Assembly: GCF_004027225.2 (NCBI RefSeq) | Contig: NC_044291.2 | Coordinates: 11,082,707-11,146,706 of the forward strand | Source of the DNA: Strigops habroptila | Taxonomy: Eukaryota > Chordata > Aves > Psittaciformes > Psittacidae | DNA: 64,000 bases | Reading direction: 5' to 3' | In this document: in pieces, positions 1 to 51,890 of the stretch | Layout of the letters: every line of letters begins with the position of its first letter | Position numbering within the stretch: the first letter of the stretch is position 1 | Made by a program: the position numbers and the translations under genes | Notes under the pieces: model-generated | What the model was told of the DNA's origin: nothing | The model's database searches: none | What the model saw: the letters and a program-made list of their open reading frames with translations, nothing else

Positions 1-165
1 ATGTCACAGTGCGTGGCTGGTGATGGCACCGTGCAGGGCTGGGGATGTCACAGTTCGTGGCTGGCGATGGCACCGTGCAGGGCTGGGGATGTCACAGTGC
101 GTGGCTGGCGGTGTCACAATATGTGGCCGGGAGCTGTCACTGTGCATGGCTGGGGGCTGTCGCAC
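1..165. repeat. Minisatellite, about 22-bp unit
   Basis: Tandem copies of a GTCACAGTGCGTGGCTGG-like unit lie at the left edge. The first two copies form a 44-bp double unit (1-44 and 45-88) that differs at only two positions. Later copies are about 22 bp and more diverged. The array probably continues to the left of the window. Open frames here are a by-product of the repeat and have no protein features. Confidence 0.8.
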
Positions 166-1754
166 TGCATAGGCATCTGTTGGATGTTACTGCAATTAAA
201 GCAGAATTAAAACAACCACATTTCAAATTTAGTTAATCAGGTACCTTTGCCCACACAGAGAATAGGGAGCTTGTAGCCACCAAAGGTGCAGCAATGGCAG
301 GGACCCTCTACCTCTCCTGCCCCAAAGCCCTCCCTGCTGCTGACCTTGTCACGAGTGAACCACGGCACTTAATGGCACCATGACGTGAAAACCAGCTATG
401 TCTGCTGCAAGTCCTCTTTCAGGAGAATTTTCTGCAGCCTCCCTCGTGCTCGCTGTATCTCAAGCTGTGTCAGCTCCTCCAGAGCAGGATTTTAATGCCT
501 CCCCTGCAGTGGAGAGATGCTTCCTTCACCAACGAACAGGTGCTTTAGTGATGAACTTGTTAAATCTCTGAAGAGCAGGAAGAACCAAAGAACCCCTGAG
601 CAAGCGATGTGTTTGCTCAGGTCTCTTGCCAAGTCTAGGGAGCAACCTGGGGGTTTCGCAGTGTGGGTGGGCAGCAGAACTCATCTCGAGGAGTCTGGAC
701 GCTTCCTGCCTCTGTCAGGGAAAAGCATCTCTGGTCAGCTAACAGTGGGTTTGGCCTGTGAGAGGCAACGTTTCTGGCTCCTGTTGAGTGTGGGTTTCCC
801 TACACTTCTCCTTTAGCTGCTCATCTTTCTAACAGAATCCTTGTCCCTTGGTCCATGGACATCTGAAGTCCTTGTGGCCGATGACGACTGGCCTCTGCTC
901 AGTTAATGATCCTCTCAGCTGGTATGAGCCAGCTGGGGCTGATCCATGCAGAGATGCCACATGGTCTGACGTTCTTGAGACAATTCCCCTCTCCTCATCT
1001 CCCAGCAGAGTGGCTCAGTGCTGACTTACCTTGCCCTGGCACCCATTGGGGTTTGGTGTGAGACCTCAATGAAAGCAAGCTCCCCAAGGGCATGAGGAGG
1101 TTGCTGCCTTACCTGTCCCACATGCCTGCAGGCTTCTAGACCTAGTTTCAGGTGGTCTTAGTTAAGAAGGGAAACCGCAAACACTTGTAATGCCATTGAC
1201 TGAACTTGTGATGGTGGTGAGAGCTGCTGCAGGTTCTGGGCCGCCTAGGGCATGCTGGGGGCTGGACTACATGCAATGGTCAGTGCAGGACCCAAAGAAA
1301 TGGGTTCAGCTTGGCTCTGCTGTGCCAGCTCCTAGGAGAGGACTGCTCCAGGGCTGAGAGACATGGAGCTCAGGCTGCCACGTCTGCTGTGACTGTGCTG
1401 GGTATGGTGGGTGCTGTGCTGGGAATGAGGGCAGAGTGGGTGCTTGCAGCTGTATGGTGTGGGGACGTGGATGCCAGAGTCCTGTTGCAGGGGGTGATCA
1501 CAGAGCAACACGAATCACTTGGCTACCTACCTGACAGTTCCTTGTGCCTGTGTCATAGCAGAGGTCTGGGGCTTGGCTCTGGTGACCTACAGGAGCGTGT
1601 CAGGGGCTGCAGCCATGGGCAGCGGGAGTCAGGGCAGAGTGAGGAGCTGAACCCATCCCTCTCAATCCTGCAGAGCAGTGGCAGAGCCACCACATGCCCG
1701 GCTTCTCGGTGTCACCTCCTCTCCCACATCAAATAGGGAAGAATTCAAGGATAT

Positions 1755-1975
1755 TTAGATATTAGGGAAAAATTCTTCCCTGTGAGGGTGCTGAGGCACT
1801 GGCACAGGGTGCCCAGAGAAGCTGTGGCTGCCCCATCCCTGGCAGTGTTCGACGCCAGGTTGGACGGGGCTTGGAGCAACCTGCTCTAGTGGAACGTGTC
1901 CCTGCCCGTGGCAGGGGGTTGGAACTGGATGAGCTTTAAGGTCCCTTCAGCCCAAACCACTCTGGGATTCTGTGA
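1755..1975 (+). mobile_element. CR1 LINE 3' fragment
   Basis: The sequence matches the avian CR1 3' end: AATTCTTCCCTGTGAGG, then CACAGGGTGCCCAGAGAAGC, the GGCAGTGTTC block, GGAACTGGATGAGCTTTAAG, and a terminal GGGATTCTGTGA. It is a 5'-truncated, non-coding relic in the plus orientation. Confidence 0.93.
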
Positions 1976-4900
1976 CCAAGTCGGACTAAGGCAGGCCAAA
2001 GGGGGATTTTCAAGAGTGACTTATTAAGGGCATAGAAGCACATAATAAATACATCCATTGCACAAGACCAGAGACCTGGCGGGTGGTTTGGGGGCCGGCA
2101 GACCGACGAATCTCAGCACTGTGCAGACAAATCTGTTAGACACTTCAGTAGAGGGGTTGAGAGACACAGGAATGAACGCACTGTGTTGGGGAAGAGCCAA
2201 CACCCTCCTTACACAGCGAAGTTACATCTCACAAACAGATCTGAGGAGTCAGCAAACAGGTGAACAAGTTCATATTTTGTTGACTTGGCTTTTCGTGACA
2301 CTTCCTCTAAGGTGTGTTGCAAATGTCCTTAAATAATCCTGAAATAACAGGGAGAACCTCTCCACTTTTGGAATTGGAGAGAAAATAGGAAGCGAGGGAA
2401 AGGAATAGATGGAGAGGGGAATGCATTTCTTTCTGTAGAACCCAGGAAATGGGACAAACAGATGTCTAAATCATCTGATTCAGATGATTCTAAATTATTC
2501 ACTATGGTAAAATGTAAAGTTGACTGTGAAGTACCACAAAAGCAGCCGTTTGAATCTCCCACCGCAAAGAGCAGTGTCTGATGGTGAAATATAATGCGGG
2601 GACAAAGTCCCACCAGAGAGTGTTAGCTGTTGACTGGCACTCAGGAGGAGACTTGAGTGTTGCTTGACTTGCTCTGTGAACATATCTGCACACTGGTCCT
2701 CACTGCTCAAAATGCAGTGTTAGGAATAATTAGTGTTAGTGCTTTTGTAGGTGTGATGATCTAAGTGTATAAAGGAAGCAAGGTCCATGGAGAACAATAT
2801 TTTCTATTAGATGAGCTGATACAGATGGAAAAAGGTTGACAAGCTTTCAGGCATATTAGGTCTCCTCATTAGGAGAATAATTAGGAATGTAATTGGGAAC
2901 AGAGCAAGAAAAACATCTTCATGAGTTCAGTCTACTGCAAGATGCGCATAATGGTGGTCACCTCACCTTGCATGGAGTAAACCTAGAGGAGAAACTGAGA
3001 AAGGAGGAGAGTGATCAGAAGCAGAGAGTGGCATGAATAGAGTAGACTTGTCTTAAAAATCAGGAGTTGACCTTACCCATCCATTACTAGTCACTGAACT
3101 AGATGGGGCTTTGTCTCAGTCTAGCACATTCCTTTTTGATTTGACCCCTTTTCCAAGCTAGAAGGAATTTGTGAGCGGGCAGAGATTGGTCAAGCAGGAG
3201 GGAAAACAAAAGGGTGAATGGGAGACAAGGGGAGTCCCAGGGTGTTGCTGCATAAACCCAGCAGCAATAGCTGCCTCCATGGCAAGGAAGAGTCCAAGAA
3301 CTGGCTGGCCGGAGCCCTTGTGAACACTCACCCCCTTTGCTCTGTGGATTGAGTGCCAGAGGCATTTACAGATGGATATAATGGTCCTCCCAGGACAGGG
3401 CACTGGGAGTTCCTGAGGGGGGTGATGGCAGGAGCACCCCAGAACTTGCTGAGTAATGCAGGACCTCCGCAGTCACACAGGGCTTGTGACTCTACCATGT
3501 TTCCTCCTGCTTTGTGGGGTGCCTGGCTCAGGGGTGCTGGGGATGGGCAGGACTGGAATGAAGCACACCCCATGCGAGAAGGGAAAATCAAGTCCAGTGC
3601 AGAGATTTCCTTCTCATTCTTAACTTCTCAGGCAAAGCTGGGCAATGACCTGCAGGGAACCCTCCCAAGGCAGGTGGGAAACAGAAAAAGAGGAAGCAAG
3701 GACATTTGAGTGCAAGAAGCAGTAAATGTTTTTGTAAATTGTGTAAACTGAGGATAATTGAGCACTGATGAGGCAACTGTGGCTTCTGCTGGTTATTGTC
3801 TCTCTGTTTATTTTTGGGATATACTGAGAGTCTTGGCTTGTACATAGCAACCTGACTACACTAAAGCATTTATTTGGGGTTTGAAGCAGTGCCTATAGTT
3901 ACAGATGCTGGTCACCTTTCACCATGTACAATCCTCCCAATTTCTAATGCTTCTGAGTTTGCTGAGCTAACCACCTAAGGCTGAAATGCTTCTCTCCCCA
4001 TGTTTGACACATACAGGAGCAGTGGTCATGGTAGAGAGGGTTCATCTGCTTCAAGAGGTGGAAAACACAAAGTTTATAGAAAAACAGGTGAAGGAGAAAT
4101 GTAGAGTTTAGCTAATACTGTAAGTCCTTAGACTGGCTGGAGCCTTCTAGCAGATCTCTGCATTATACTAGATGGGACTTGACGTGACGTGGCGGCTGGG
4201 ATGGGAAGTAAAAGACCATCCACAGGACTGCAGGAGGAAGATGAAGCCTTGTAGAACTGTGGCCAACAACCCCCAATGACATTTTTTGTTAGATAACCCT
4301 CCCTGTGTGTTTGTCTTTCCAGGAAGCCCACCTTGAGACTGTGTGTCTTGCTTTTCAGATGTGCTGACTTGCAAGTACATTATAGATACCTTTAGGGAAG
4401 GAGATGAGATAAAAACAGTGCTCTCTTCAGAACTAGGGCCATCTAGCCTTGTCTCATCATGTTTTCATTCTTTTTTAGGCTGATTTCATAATAGATATTG
4501 TGCAATTGATCTTTCTATCTGTCCTCAGCAGCAAGGTTTTGGTTTTTTTCTGGCAAGTATCAGTCACACATGACAGGAGGGCACAGGTTCACTGTCACAT
4601 TCCTGTGCTCTGGATTTTCTGTTTGAGCCCTAACCACCAATTATCTGTTCTGGTGAGTGCTGGAGCACACCCAGCTCCATGCTCCAACCTGCCAGCTGGC
4701 TCCTGGGGTGAAGTACATCAAGTGTGGCAGAAGCTCTGGTGCCACTCAGCTCCTGCCCCTACACGCTGCATTGACAACACTGGGCCAGCTCTGGCTTTGA
4801 CTTCTTCAGCATCCTCCAAAGCTCCTCCCGAGGCTGTTCAATTCTCATTTATCTTGTTGGGTGTCTTTGAAAGCCACAACTGGCAAGTTGGAAAGCAGCC

Positions 4901-7900
4901 CTCCAATTTTTCTGTTCTCCCAAAGCTGGAAGCATTCACATGGGAGCTGCATGGGGTGGGGAGCCCCTGGAGCTACTTAAACACTCGCAAAGACATGAAT
5001 ATTTCCCAGCAGCAGAATGAAATACTGAGAACTGAAGTGTCCTGGGCAGCCTTCACTACAGGGGACAGATCATGTCTGGCTTGGGGAAGCTCAGAGCTGG
5101 GCCCCAGAGTGTGAGGGGAGCTCTGGGCACTGTGGTGGGCTCCTGGGAGGGGACAGGAGGCTTGGGCAGGCACACAAAGCTGAGGAGGGGTTTGCAGCCT
5201 CCTTCCAAAGGCAGGTTTCAGGGGTGGGAACTCTTGCACATTTCTGCACCCATCACTGAAGACAATGTCCTGGTTTTGAAGACACCCGTCTCTGGAAGGG
5301 TTACAAGCTCCAGAGCCCCTCATTTGTCACCAACCCCTTTTTCCTTCCCACTTTTCACCTTTGTGTACCAACTCAAAGAGGTTGGATGTGCCCAGAGGTC
5401 TCACTCTCCACTTGATAAGGTGCAACAAGATGGCACCTCTTGTTCACCTCTGCCTACCAGTGAAGCCTGTCGTGGACTCTGGACTGGGGAGACACAGCCA
5501 CTGGGAGAAGCTCATATGCCTCTACCCCAGGGAATTTGGCCCTTCCAGCACACCTCCAGCCTGGTCAAATGGTGGGACCATTTCTGCTTGAGCAAGATGC
5601 TGCACAGGCACCAACCACCACATCTTGCAATGAGCAGGGCTGCAGGTTATTGCTGGAACAGCAGTCTCTGGTGTCCCAGCATCCTTAGATAATCTCTGGA
5701 GAAAAAGGAAGAGAATCTGACGGCCCTGGATGCCAGCTCTACCTTGTGAAGCAAGGCAGCTACATCCCATCAGCCAGCTTTCCCATGGACACCCAAGCTG
5801 TTGGACTAAGTGCCAACATGGCGGACTGTGCATGTTGGGGAGCACCAAGGGCTACACAGGGGCTGATGTTCCCCAAAGTGCTCCATCTCCAGCCACTCTG
5901 CACTGGTGACTGCATCACCATGTTACTTGGGCCCAGGTTCCAGTGTTCTCTGAGGTGTAGGTGTGCAGTAAACACCCAAGCAGGGACCAGTCTCTCTGAG
6001 CTCCTTTCCAGCCTCTGCTGTGCAGCAGTCCCAGGGGGCTGGAGGTCCCTGAGGGCAAGTTATTCCATCTCCTGGGACACGATGTGCAGGCAGCTGAAGC
6101 TCAGCCACCTCTTGGCTCGTTTTCCAGCAGAAAATTGGAATTTTGTCAAAATGAAAGTTTCCCTACAGAGCTTTTCAAATATGTGAATGCTGGTTTTCCC
6201 TTAGAAAATTATTCCAATGGAAATTCCCAGCCACTGCTACTGCACATCCGACTGTGTGTTTCTGTGCATCCAGGTTCTGATTTCACAGAAGCTGTTCGTG
6301 TGTTTCTCACCATCTTTGCCTCTGGCCATTGATGTGCCATGTCCTATCCTCTTACCAGTCACCCGAATGCCTCCTTGCCTGCTCAGGAACCTCTTGATAT
6401 CCAAAAGCCAGACTACCTGCTTGTGTCTTGTTTTAACTCCTCCCAGCCCTGTGAATGCCCAGCTGCTTTGGATGCAGGCAAAGTGGTGGCGGATGGTGGG
6501 AATGCTCCTGCGCATGGGTGATGCAGTGATGCAGTAACCTGACAGTGAAGTGGGAGAGATATCTCAATCGTCATCATTTGGCTTTGGATGCTGCTGCAGC
6601 TTCGTTCTGTGATGACAGGGACTCCAGAGGTGACACACTGTGCTCAGGAGGGTGGCAAATGTCCTTGGAGGCATAAATTTTGTGCCCTGTGGGAAGAGCT
6701 GAGTAAAGACAACACAGATGCCCATAACAGGGCAGCTCTGTGTGCACCAGAGCTGGAGCAGGAAGCTGTGCTGCCTGGTGGCTCCACCAGCTACGTCTGA
6801 ATTGCAAAGTAAGTTGGGCTGAGCCCCTGTCAGCTGGAAGGCATTTAGGGAGACCACAAAACCAGCTTAGAGACTGCAGTCAGTGCTGGGTATCATCTCA
6901 AAAAGAGGTGGAGACAGGGCCAAGAACGTATGACAGCAACAGTTCAGGCATTGCAGCTGCTCAGACACTTTCACCTTGGCCTCCCATTGCTCCTTGCAGC
7001 CTCCCCACCACAGAAATAATGCCTTTGGGCACCTTCCTCTCTGCAGACACCAACTGTGGCCTGTCAGTCTGGCTGGATGGCTGACACTGTGACAAGGACA
7101 TCCTCCTGCTGCGTCCCAGCTGCTCACACAGATCACATCCCCCAGTGGGCTGGCGGTGGAGAACACACTACATGAGTCCCCAGGGGGTGGTGGATCCTTG
7201 TCCATCATCCCTGCCTGCTGTCCACCACCACCCACTGCCTGCCTCAACCTCAGGCTGGGGTTTAGTGCTGCTCTTCGTGCCTGTCCTGTGTTGGTGGCAC
7301 AGCAGTGAGCCACCAAGGGCAGGTTTCCTCCTCCTGCAGGGTACCCAGGGCGTGGGGGTCCCCGGGCGGTAGCCAGATACCAGAACAAGAGGAACAGGAG
7401 ATGTGATGAAACTGGGCAGGAGGCTCCAGCCATGGCATGGGGATGGTGTAAGGAGGGGAGGGTTTCTTTCCAAATTCACCACCCTGTCTACCCCAGTGGA
7501 GCTGGAGCAGGCTTGAACTGAGGGACTGACTCTGGAAACAGCTTTTCCAGGGCTCCGCCATCACTCCTGGTAGGCTCCGACTTCACCCACCCTCATCCCT
7601 TCCGCAGCAGCCCGTGAGGAGGTTTTCTACAAAGACTCTCAGGGGACCTTTCCTCAGCTTTTTCAGCCTCTCTGTAAAGAATGTGATCCCAGCTCTGTGC
7701 GCAGCTTTCCCATGTGGAATTCCCCAGTGCTTCACACAGAGGTTCAAGCCACTGCTGGCTGTTGCTCTGACCCCTCAGGGGCACCTCCAAGGACAGCACA
7801 GCCTCCTTGTTGGGTTGAAATTCATGATCTCTGACCCCTTGGTCAATATTAGAGACCAGCTTTCCAGTTAATGCTTCCACTGCACCCACAGGCGTGTCCT

Positions 7901-8035
7901 AAGGGCAGAACCAACACTTACTTTTACTTACATGGCTCTGTACCGGCTGTCTGAAAGTGTGTTTCAGCAGTCTGTTTATGAAACAAATGGAAGGAAGATG
8001 TGAAAGAAGAATAACGAAAGGGGCCAACAAGAGAC

Positions 8036-8339
8036 CTGGAGAGGGGCTTTGGACAAGGGCCTGTAGGGACAAGACAAGGGGAATGGCTTTAACCTGCCAG
8101 AGGGGAGTTTGAGGTGAGCTCTTAGGCAGAAGTTCTTCCCTGTGAGGGTGCTGAGGCGCTGGCACAGGGTGCCCAGAGAAGCTGTGGCTGCCCCATCCCT
8201 GGCAGTGTTCAAGGCCAGGTTGGACACAGGGGCTTGGAGCAACCTGCTCTAGTGGAAGGTGTCCCTGCCCGTGGCAGGGGGTTGGAACTGGAGGAGCTTT
8301 AAGGTCCCTTCCAACCCAAACCAGTCTGTGATTCTCTGA
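8036..8339 (+). mobile_element. CR1 LINE 3' fragment
   Basis: Same family as the copy near 1.8 kb but starting further upstream, with the GGGCCTGTAGGGACAAGACA block. It ends in a CAGTCTGTGATTCTCTGA tail. The plus-strand copy is 5'-truncated and has no intact reverse-transcriptase frame. Confidence 0.93.
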
Positions 8340-8675
8340 TTTGGTCTCATTGTTTACTGTCTCACATATTTTATCATCAGTGATTGCTTCCAGAGCAATG
8401 GCAGAAATACTGTTGTACCAACCCTATCACAAATCCTTTCATACCTGTAGGAATTCCTACATCCTGCTATAGTTTTTCACTAACAACTGCCCTTAGAGAT
8501 CTGCCGTGCCCACTCAGTGTGTGCTTTACCTTGTGTTATACCTTAGATTAACCACTGTCATGTCTTGCAGCTGCCTGTAAAAAGCATTTCCATAGCCTGG
8601 GTTATAGCTGTGCAGCTGCTGCTGTCAATTAAACTAAAATAAATGAAATTAAATCAATTAAAATAAACTAAATTT

Positions 8676-9036
8676 TAACTTGTTCAGCCTGGAGAGAAGG
8701 CAGCTCAGGGGAGACCTTATCACCATCTTACAGTATTTAAAGCGTGCTACAAAGAAGATGGAGGCTCCCTTTTTACAAGGAGTCACATGGAAAAGACGAG
8801 GTGTGATGGGCACAAATTACTCCTGGGGAGATTTCAACCGGACACAAGAGAAGAATTTTTCCCAATGAGGAAAACCAGCCATTGGAATAATCTCCCCAGG
8901 GAAGTGGTGGATTCTCTAACACTGGACAGAGTGCTGGGACATGCAGATTAGGTCATGCTTGACCTAGAAAGGTTGGACCAGATAATGCTTGAGGTCCCTT
9001 CCAACCTGGGATCTGGTGAGTCTATGATTCTATGAA
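8676..9036 (+). mobile_element. CR1 LINE 3' fragment, diverged subfamily
   Basis: It starts with TTGTTCAGCCTGGAGAGAAG and continues with CTCAGGGGAGACCTTATCAC. It ends with GAGGTCCCTTCCAACCTGGG and CTATGATTCTATGA. These are the standard CR1 terminal blocks. A short open frame at its 5' end is CR1-derived and not a host gene. Confidence 0.92.
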
Positions 9037-11714
9037 CTTTCTCAGAAGAAGAATTTAGTTTGTTTGGCAGCCCCATGGTGACTGGCACAAATTTCAAATT
9101 CCCAATGCTTGATTTCCTCTTCTGTGAAATTCCATATTATCCTTTCCTGCCTTACCCCAAGGCAGGAAAACTCCAGCTGGGTTCAGTGCTGCTTCCCTGA
9201 GGCCTCAGGTTTACACTGACTTACACTGGCCATGGGAGGAATGACACCATTCACAGGCAACGGGACTGCACACAAACAGCCGTCTCATGCTCTTGTCCCA
9301 CTGCCCTGCATCTAAGAAGGTGCCAGGCATAAAAAGCAGCATCACACTATGGACATGCTAATTGTTAATAGGCGACTGTGTTAAGTTCTTGTGCCAAACC
9401 ATGGCTACAAAGGTTGCCATGACATGCCAGGAGGCAGCAACAGGAAAAGCAAAGTCCGTTGCTCGCTGTAGAGCCATCACAAGGATCAGCTGGCAGATGC
9501 AGTGGTACCTGCCATGGACACAGCTTCCACCCGGGAGAACCCTGCAGGCACCCATTGCCTTCAGATGATCAAAGAGCCTGAGGACACAGCAAGAGTGGAA
9601 GTTGTGCAGTGACAACATCTGTGCTGGTGGAGCCTGGCTGCTGGAGATTGTCAACAGGGCTGTTCCCTATGCCAGGACAACATGGCCCGGTGGGGAGGCA
9701 TGGCCAGAGCAGGGGCTGCTGTTCCTCAGATCTCTGCAACAATGCCAGGAACAAGAGCCTCTGGAGACAAAAAGTGAATGGAGGTGCACAGGGAAGACCC
9801 TGGCTCCTGAGTGTGATCATCCCAGACTCCTGGGTCACTCAGGAGGGGCTCAGTAACAGCATTCCTCACTCTCCCTATGGGGAACTGCAGCTAATCAGGA
9901 GGAAAGACCTTTTGTGCTCTGATGTGGGCAAGACAAATAATATCTCAAAGCCTGCCTTTTCTCTTCATTTTCTCTGCTAAGTCCCCTACTGTAGCCAGGT
10001 CTTGCCTTTATTATCCTACTGCCGCCACACCCACCAGGGTCCAGGTCTGCATAGTCCACTCCAAAACTGTTTCTTCCCAGACAACCTACTACAAACGCAT
10101 CTGGGACGCAGTGGATGGGATGAAGTCGAGTATGTGCAGTCTAAGGGTATGGATGCAGCTTTCTTTGACACTCACCCTTTATTCCTCCAAGGCAGCATCT
10201 GAGCCCCTCGGGATTGACAGGACCACACCATGTGAGCACAGCAAGGCCCTCACCTCCATGCATTGGGGAGTGGGAGTGACACAGTGACACTGTGAAGGGT
10301 GAAGCATGCTGGAAGTTTGTGCTGACAGCACAGCATGATGGGTGCAGAGCTCCAGGCAGAGCACTGCAAGAGTTAAGGTGAGGTGGGGCCATTTTCCTTC
10401 TGTCATAACTCCATGGGTTTCATGGCTTTCCCAAGCAATTGTCCGCAGCTTCCCTGAGGGATCCAGAGGCTGGAAGGGTGCTGTGCAGTGCAGAAGCCCC
10501 TCGCATGCTGAACCCCTGCAGCACTGCACAACAGCCATTTTGCTTCTGCAGCTTCTTCCAAGCGCATGTGGGCAACGTGGGACACAGGCGAAGTGGTTTC
10601 CATGGCAACCTGCACTTCAGCGATGCCAGGGAGAAAATTTGTGTTGCGGGGGGGGGGGGGGTGTGGGGGAATAATTCTGCTTCAGCTCACGTTGGCAGCG
10701 GCAGCACCCCAGAAATGGCTGGTGTGAAAATACCTCTGGGATGTTTCACCTGCAGCGTTCAGCCCGCTGTCTTCAAGCACTGGCTGGTGGCACCGGTCCC
10801 ACACAGTGCCAAAGCCACATCCTGTGGTAGCTGAAAACCCTCTGGTCGCTTTGTTTGGATCTGGGGGGCAATGGGTTCTGGCTACCTCACCCCTCTGGCC
10901 CTGGTATGGAAGAGACATGGTATGGGAGTGGAACTCAACCCCATTCAGCCATGGAGCAGGACTGTCCTCCAGACATTGGCCACTAGCTGCCATGCCTCCA
11001 CTCCCTTTGGAGAGGCTAATGGTAACTCAAGAGCAGGTAGATAAAGAGAAACCCAAGAAATCTCTTCAGCAGACAAATCTTAGGGTCATATCCAGGAGTT
11101 ATCCAGTGAATTTACTGGAGGAAAATGGCCGGTTGCCCTGTGAGCTAACGTCTGGAGGAGTGGTGGCTCTGTCTGGAGGGACAGAGTGAAGCCAAGGAAC
11201 CAGCCTAAACATCTGCTTAACATCTCTGCCCAAGAGTTGCATTGGCCAAGGCAGGGTTCTCCAGCACTAGAGTGAACACAGACCCCAAGAGCACACATGC
11301 CACAAGCAGCTCTGGCTCCCCAGCCAGGGCCAGGTTGTTCAGAGATGCTGCATAACTGGGACCATTTGTTCTGGAGGACAAATGCTAAAGACCCTGTTCC
11401 ACCCCAGTCCAGTGTTGTTATGTTTGGTTTCATTGTGTCCAGTGTGATTATGTCTCCCAAGGCAAGAGGGGCACCCAGCCTGAGAAAAGACAGTGTGGGT
11501 GGGAAGGACAGAGAGGTACACTCCATTACAGGTGAAGGCTCAGCCCCAGGTGAGCTCTGCCCCCCCTACACCCTAAACCCCTTCCTGGGTGGAAGCTGGA
11601 TCCCAGACCTGTGTGTCCCCCCCCAGCCCTGGTCCCTGCAGTGTCCAGCACGGGGGACAGCGGGACCCCGTGGGTTGGTGTGTGCCAGGAGGCTCTTCCG
11701 CAGCGCCTGGGTTA

Positions 11715-12064
11715 GGGAGTGGTGAGGGGGGGGGTGGTGTTGGTAAGGTAGGAGGGGTGGGATGGTGGGAGTTGGTGGGAGTTGATGGGAGGCGGGGGGA
11801 AATGGGGTAGGGGGGTAGAAGTTGATGATAGGGGGGGTGGTACAGGTGGTGTGGGAGGTGGTGGTGGGGGCGGTGGGGAGGGTAGGGTTGGTGATAGTGG
11901 GGTAGGGGTGGTGAGGGGCGAGGAGCGGGGGGGGAGGATAGGGTTGGTGATGGTGGGGGGGGGAGAGTTGATGGTGGGGGGTGGTGGTGATGGGGGGTGG
12001 CGGTGGGGGGGTTGATGGTGATGGTGGGGTGATGGTGGTGATAGGGGGTGATGGGAGCGGGGGG
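11715..12064 (+). repeat. G-rich (GGGGTGGT)n-like tract before the GRIN1 promoter
   Basis: About 350 bp in which the plus strand is almost entirely G, T and A, with many runs of 4 to 9 G and hardly any C. It is not a regular tandem repeat but a degenerate GGTGG/GGGGG sequence. Such tracts can form G-quadruplexes and R-loops and often cause assembly gaps in birds. The long Pro/His-rich frame on the other strand comes from the base composition and is not a gene. Confidence 0.85.
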
Positions 12065-12065
12065 G

Positions 12066-50317
<38,252 letters not shown>

Positions 50318-51890
50318 CCTTCTCCCCAAGGGCCATCAGTCCTTGCCCCAACACAGTAGGAAGGCACAGCCAGGACTGCCTTTCAAGGGACACTGATGGG
50401 TTCTTCCGGGTGAGAGGGGAGGAAAGCATCCTTCATCCATACACAGTGACTTCATTGTATATCTCCCTCCCTTCCTAGGCCTGCTGCCATGCCCGTGCTC
50501 CACAATGCACGGCAGAACCAGGACATGGTTTGGACTTCACTGTACAGAGATAATCACTTCCAACCAGTGCTGTTGATAATCAGTATTGCCACTGACCAGC
50601 TATGAGCAAGGGAAAAGGACTTGGGAAGGCGCATGGTGCCTGCTCTGCCACGGTAGTGGGGAAGAGCTGGTGCCAACTACAAACATGTGCTCCACTTTGC
50701 AGGCTTCAGGCTGCCCAGCACACACATATGGCCCCTCATGTGTGTGTTCCGTGTCTCCCACCACCCTGGAGGGCTCCATACCGACGTGCTCGTGATCCCA
50801 AGCAGTGGAGCAGCAGGTTGGGCTCGTGTTCCCGCTGTGATGAGTGATGCCCCTCCGCAGGGGCTGGAAGATGTGTGCTCTGCTCCTCACAGGGGATGAA
50901 CCCCCTGCTCCTCTGTCCCATCAGCCCATGGCTATGACTTGGCTCCTGTGTGTGGTCTGTTTGCAGCAAGAGTGATCCCAGTCCTGCAGCCCAAGCTCCT
51001 GTTCTAAACACAGTACTCTGGAGCTTGTAACATACTGTCAGCCAAGATCCTGGCTCCCCAGCCCTCCTGCACAGAAGACATCCCCAGGACCTGGCCATGG
51101 CCATCACATAGCTCTCACACTGTGGCTTTCCTGGCTGTGAACATCTTCACGGGGAACGGCTCTGAATGGTTGCATTGACCTTCAGCCAAGCTCCACACTG
51201 CCTCAGCACCAGCAATGCAAGGAGAGATGCTGCTGGCCGGTCATGGCTCGCAGTGTCAGGCACCATAGCAGGCACCGGCAGCTTCCCTGCCACACTCGCC
51301 TGCAGTGCTCAAGCATCTCCTGCAGCAGCCCTGAAGCCCCAGCTCACATGGCTGCATCTGCCTGAACCTGGAGATGTGGAAGCCGGATCCCAGTTCAGAA
51401 GAGAACCAAATGAGACAGGCTGATGACATTTCTCCCCACACCTTCCTCCCCTCAAGCATTGTGCCCATGTGCCAGCATCCCTGAGCACCCCTGCCGTGGG
51501 CTCTGTGAGTGGGTGTGGAGATACCAGCATGGGGGAAGCATCTGGCACCAGCCAGGCTGGTGATGAGCAGTTACAGCAGGTGCACGGGCAGCACAGCATC
51601 CCACCTCCTGCGAAGGAGGAAAACTCACCTGCAACACGGAACCAAGCCCCAGTGGCATGAACTGCCTTCTCCTTGTCCCAGCTGAGCAGATGGGGCTTCC
51701 CACGAGGGCACGCAGGATTTTCAGATGGCAGCTGAGGTCTGTGAGCATCGTCCCACTCACTGCAGTGGTTCCATCAAGTTCATCTCGCTCCAGCTGAGCC
51801 ATTGGACCCATTCTACTTTCTACGTTAATGTAACATTAATACCAAGTTTTTGCAAGAGCTCAGTAAAGTCTAGACTGGATCATGAAGTGG
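50318..51890 (+). other. GRIN1: GRIN1 3' untranslated region (probable extent)
   Basis: No gene is seen between the GRIN1 stop and a probable poly(A) site near 51.89 kb. The interval is taken as the 3' UTR because it is of normal length for this gene and ends with a plausible signal followed by GT-rich sequence. The exact end is inferred. Confidence 0.6.
51862..51867 (+). terminator. Probable GRIN1 poly(A) signal AGTAAA
   Basis: AGTAAA, a common variant of AATAAA, sits in GAGCTCAGTAAAGTCTAG and is followed within 50 bp by a GT/T-rich stretch (GTCTCTCTTTCCGTGTCTGT). No AATAAA occurs on the plus strand between the stop codon and this point that I could find. Confidence 0.6.

Larger units (their letters stand above)
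166..11714. other. Intergenic DNA upstream of GRIN1; no gene recognised
   Basis: About 11.5 kb were scanned on both strands. Open frames are short (under 210 codons) and show no domain, signal peptide or clear splice-linked structure. The recognisable content is three CR1 pieces (listed separately), a G homopolymer of about 13 at 10650-10663, and unremarkable mixed sequence. UTR exons or non-coding RNA genes could be present and would not be visible to me. Confidence 0.6.
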
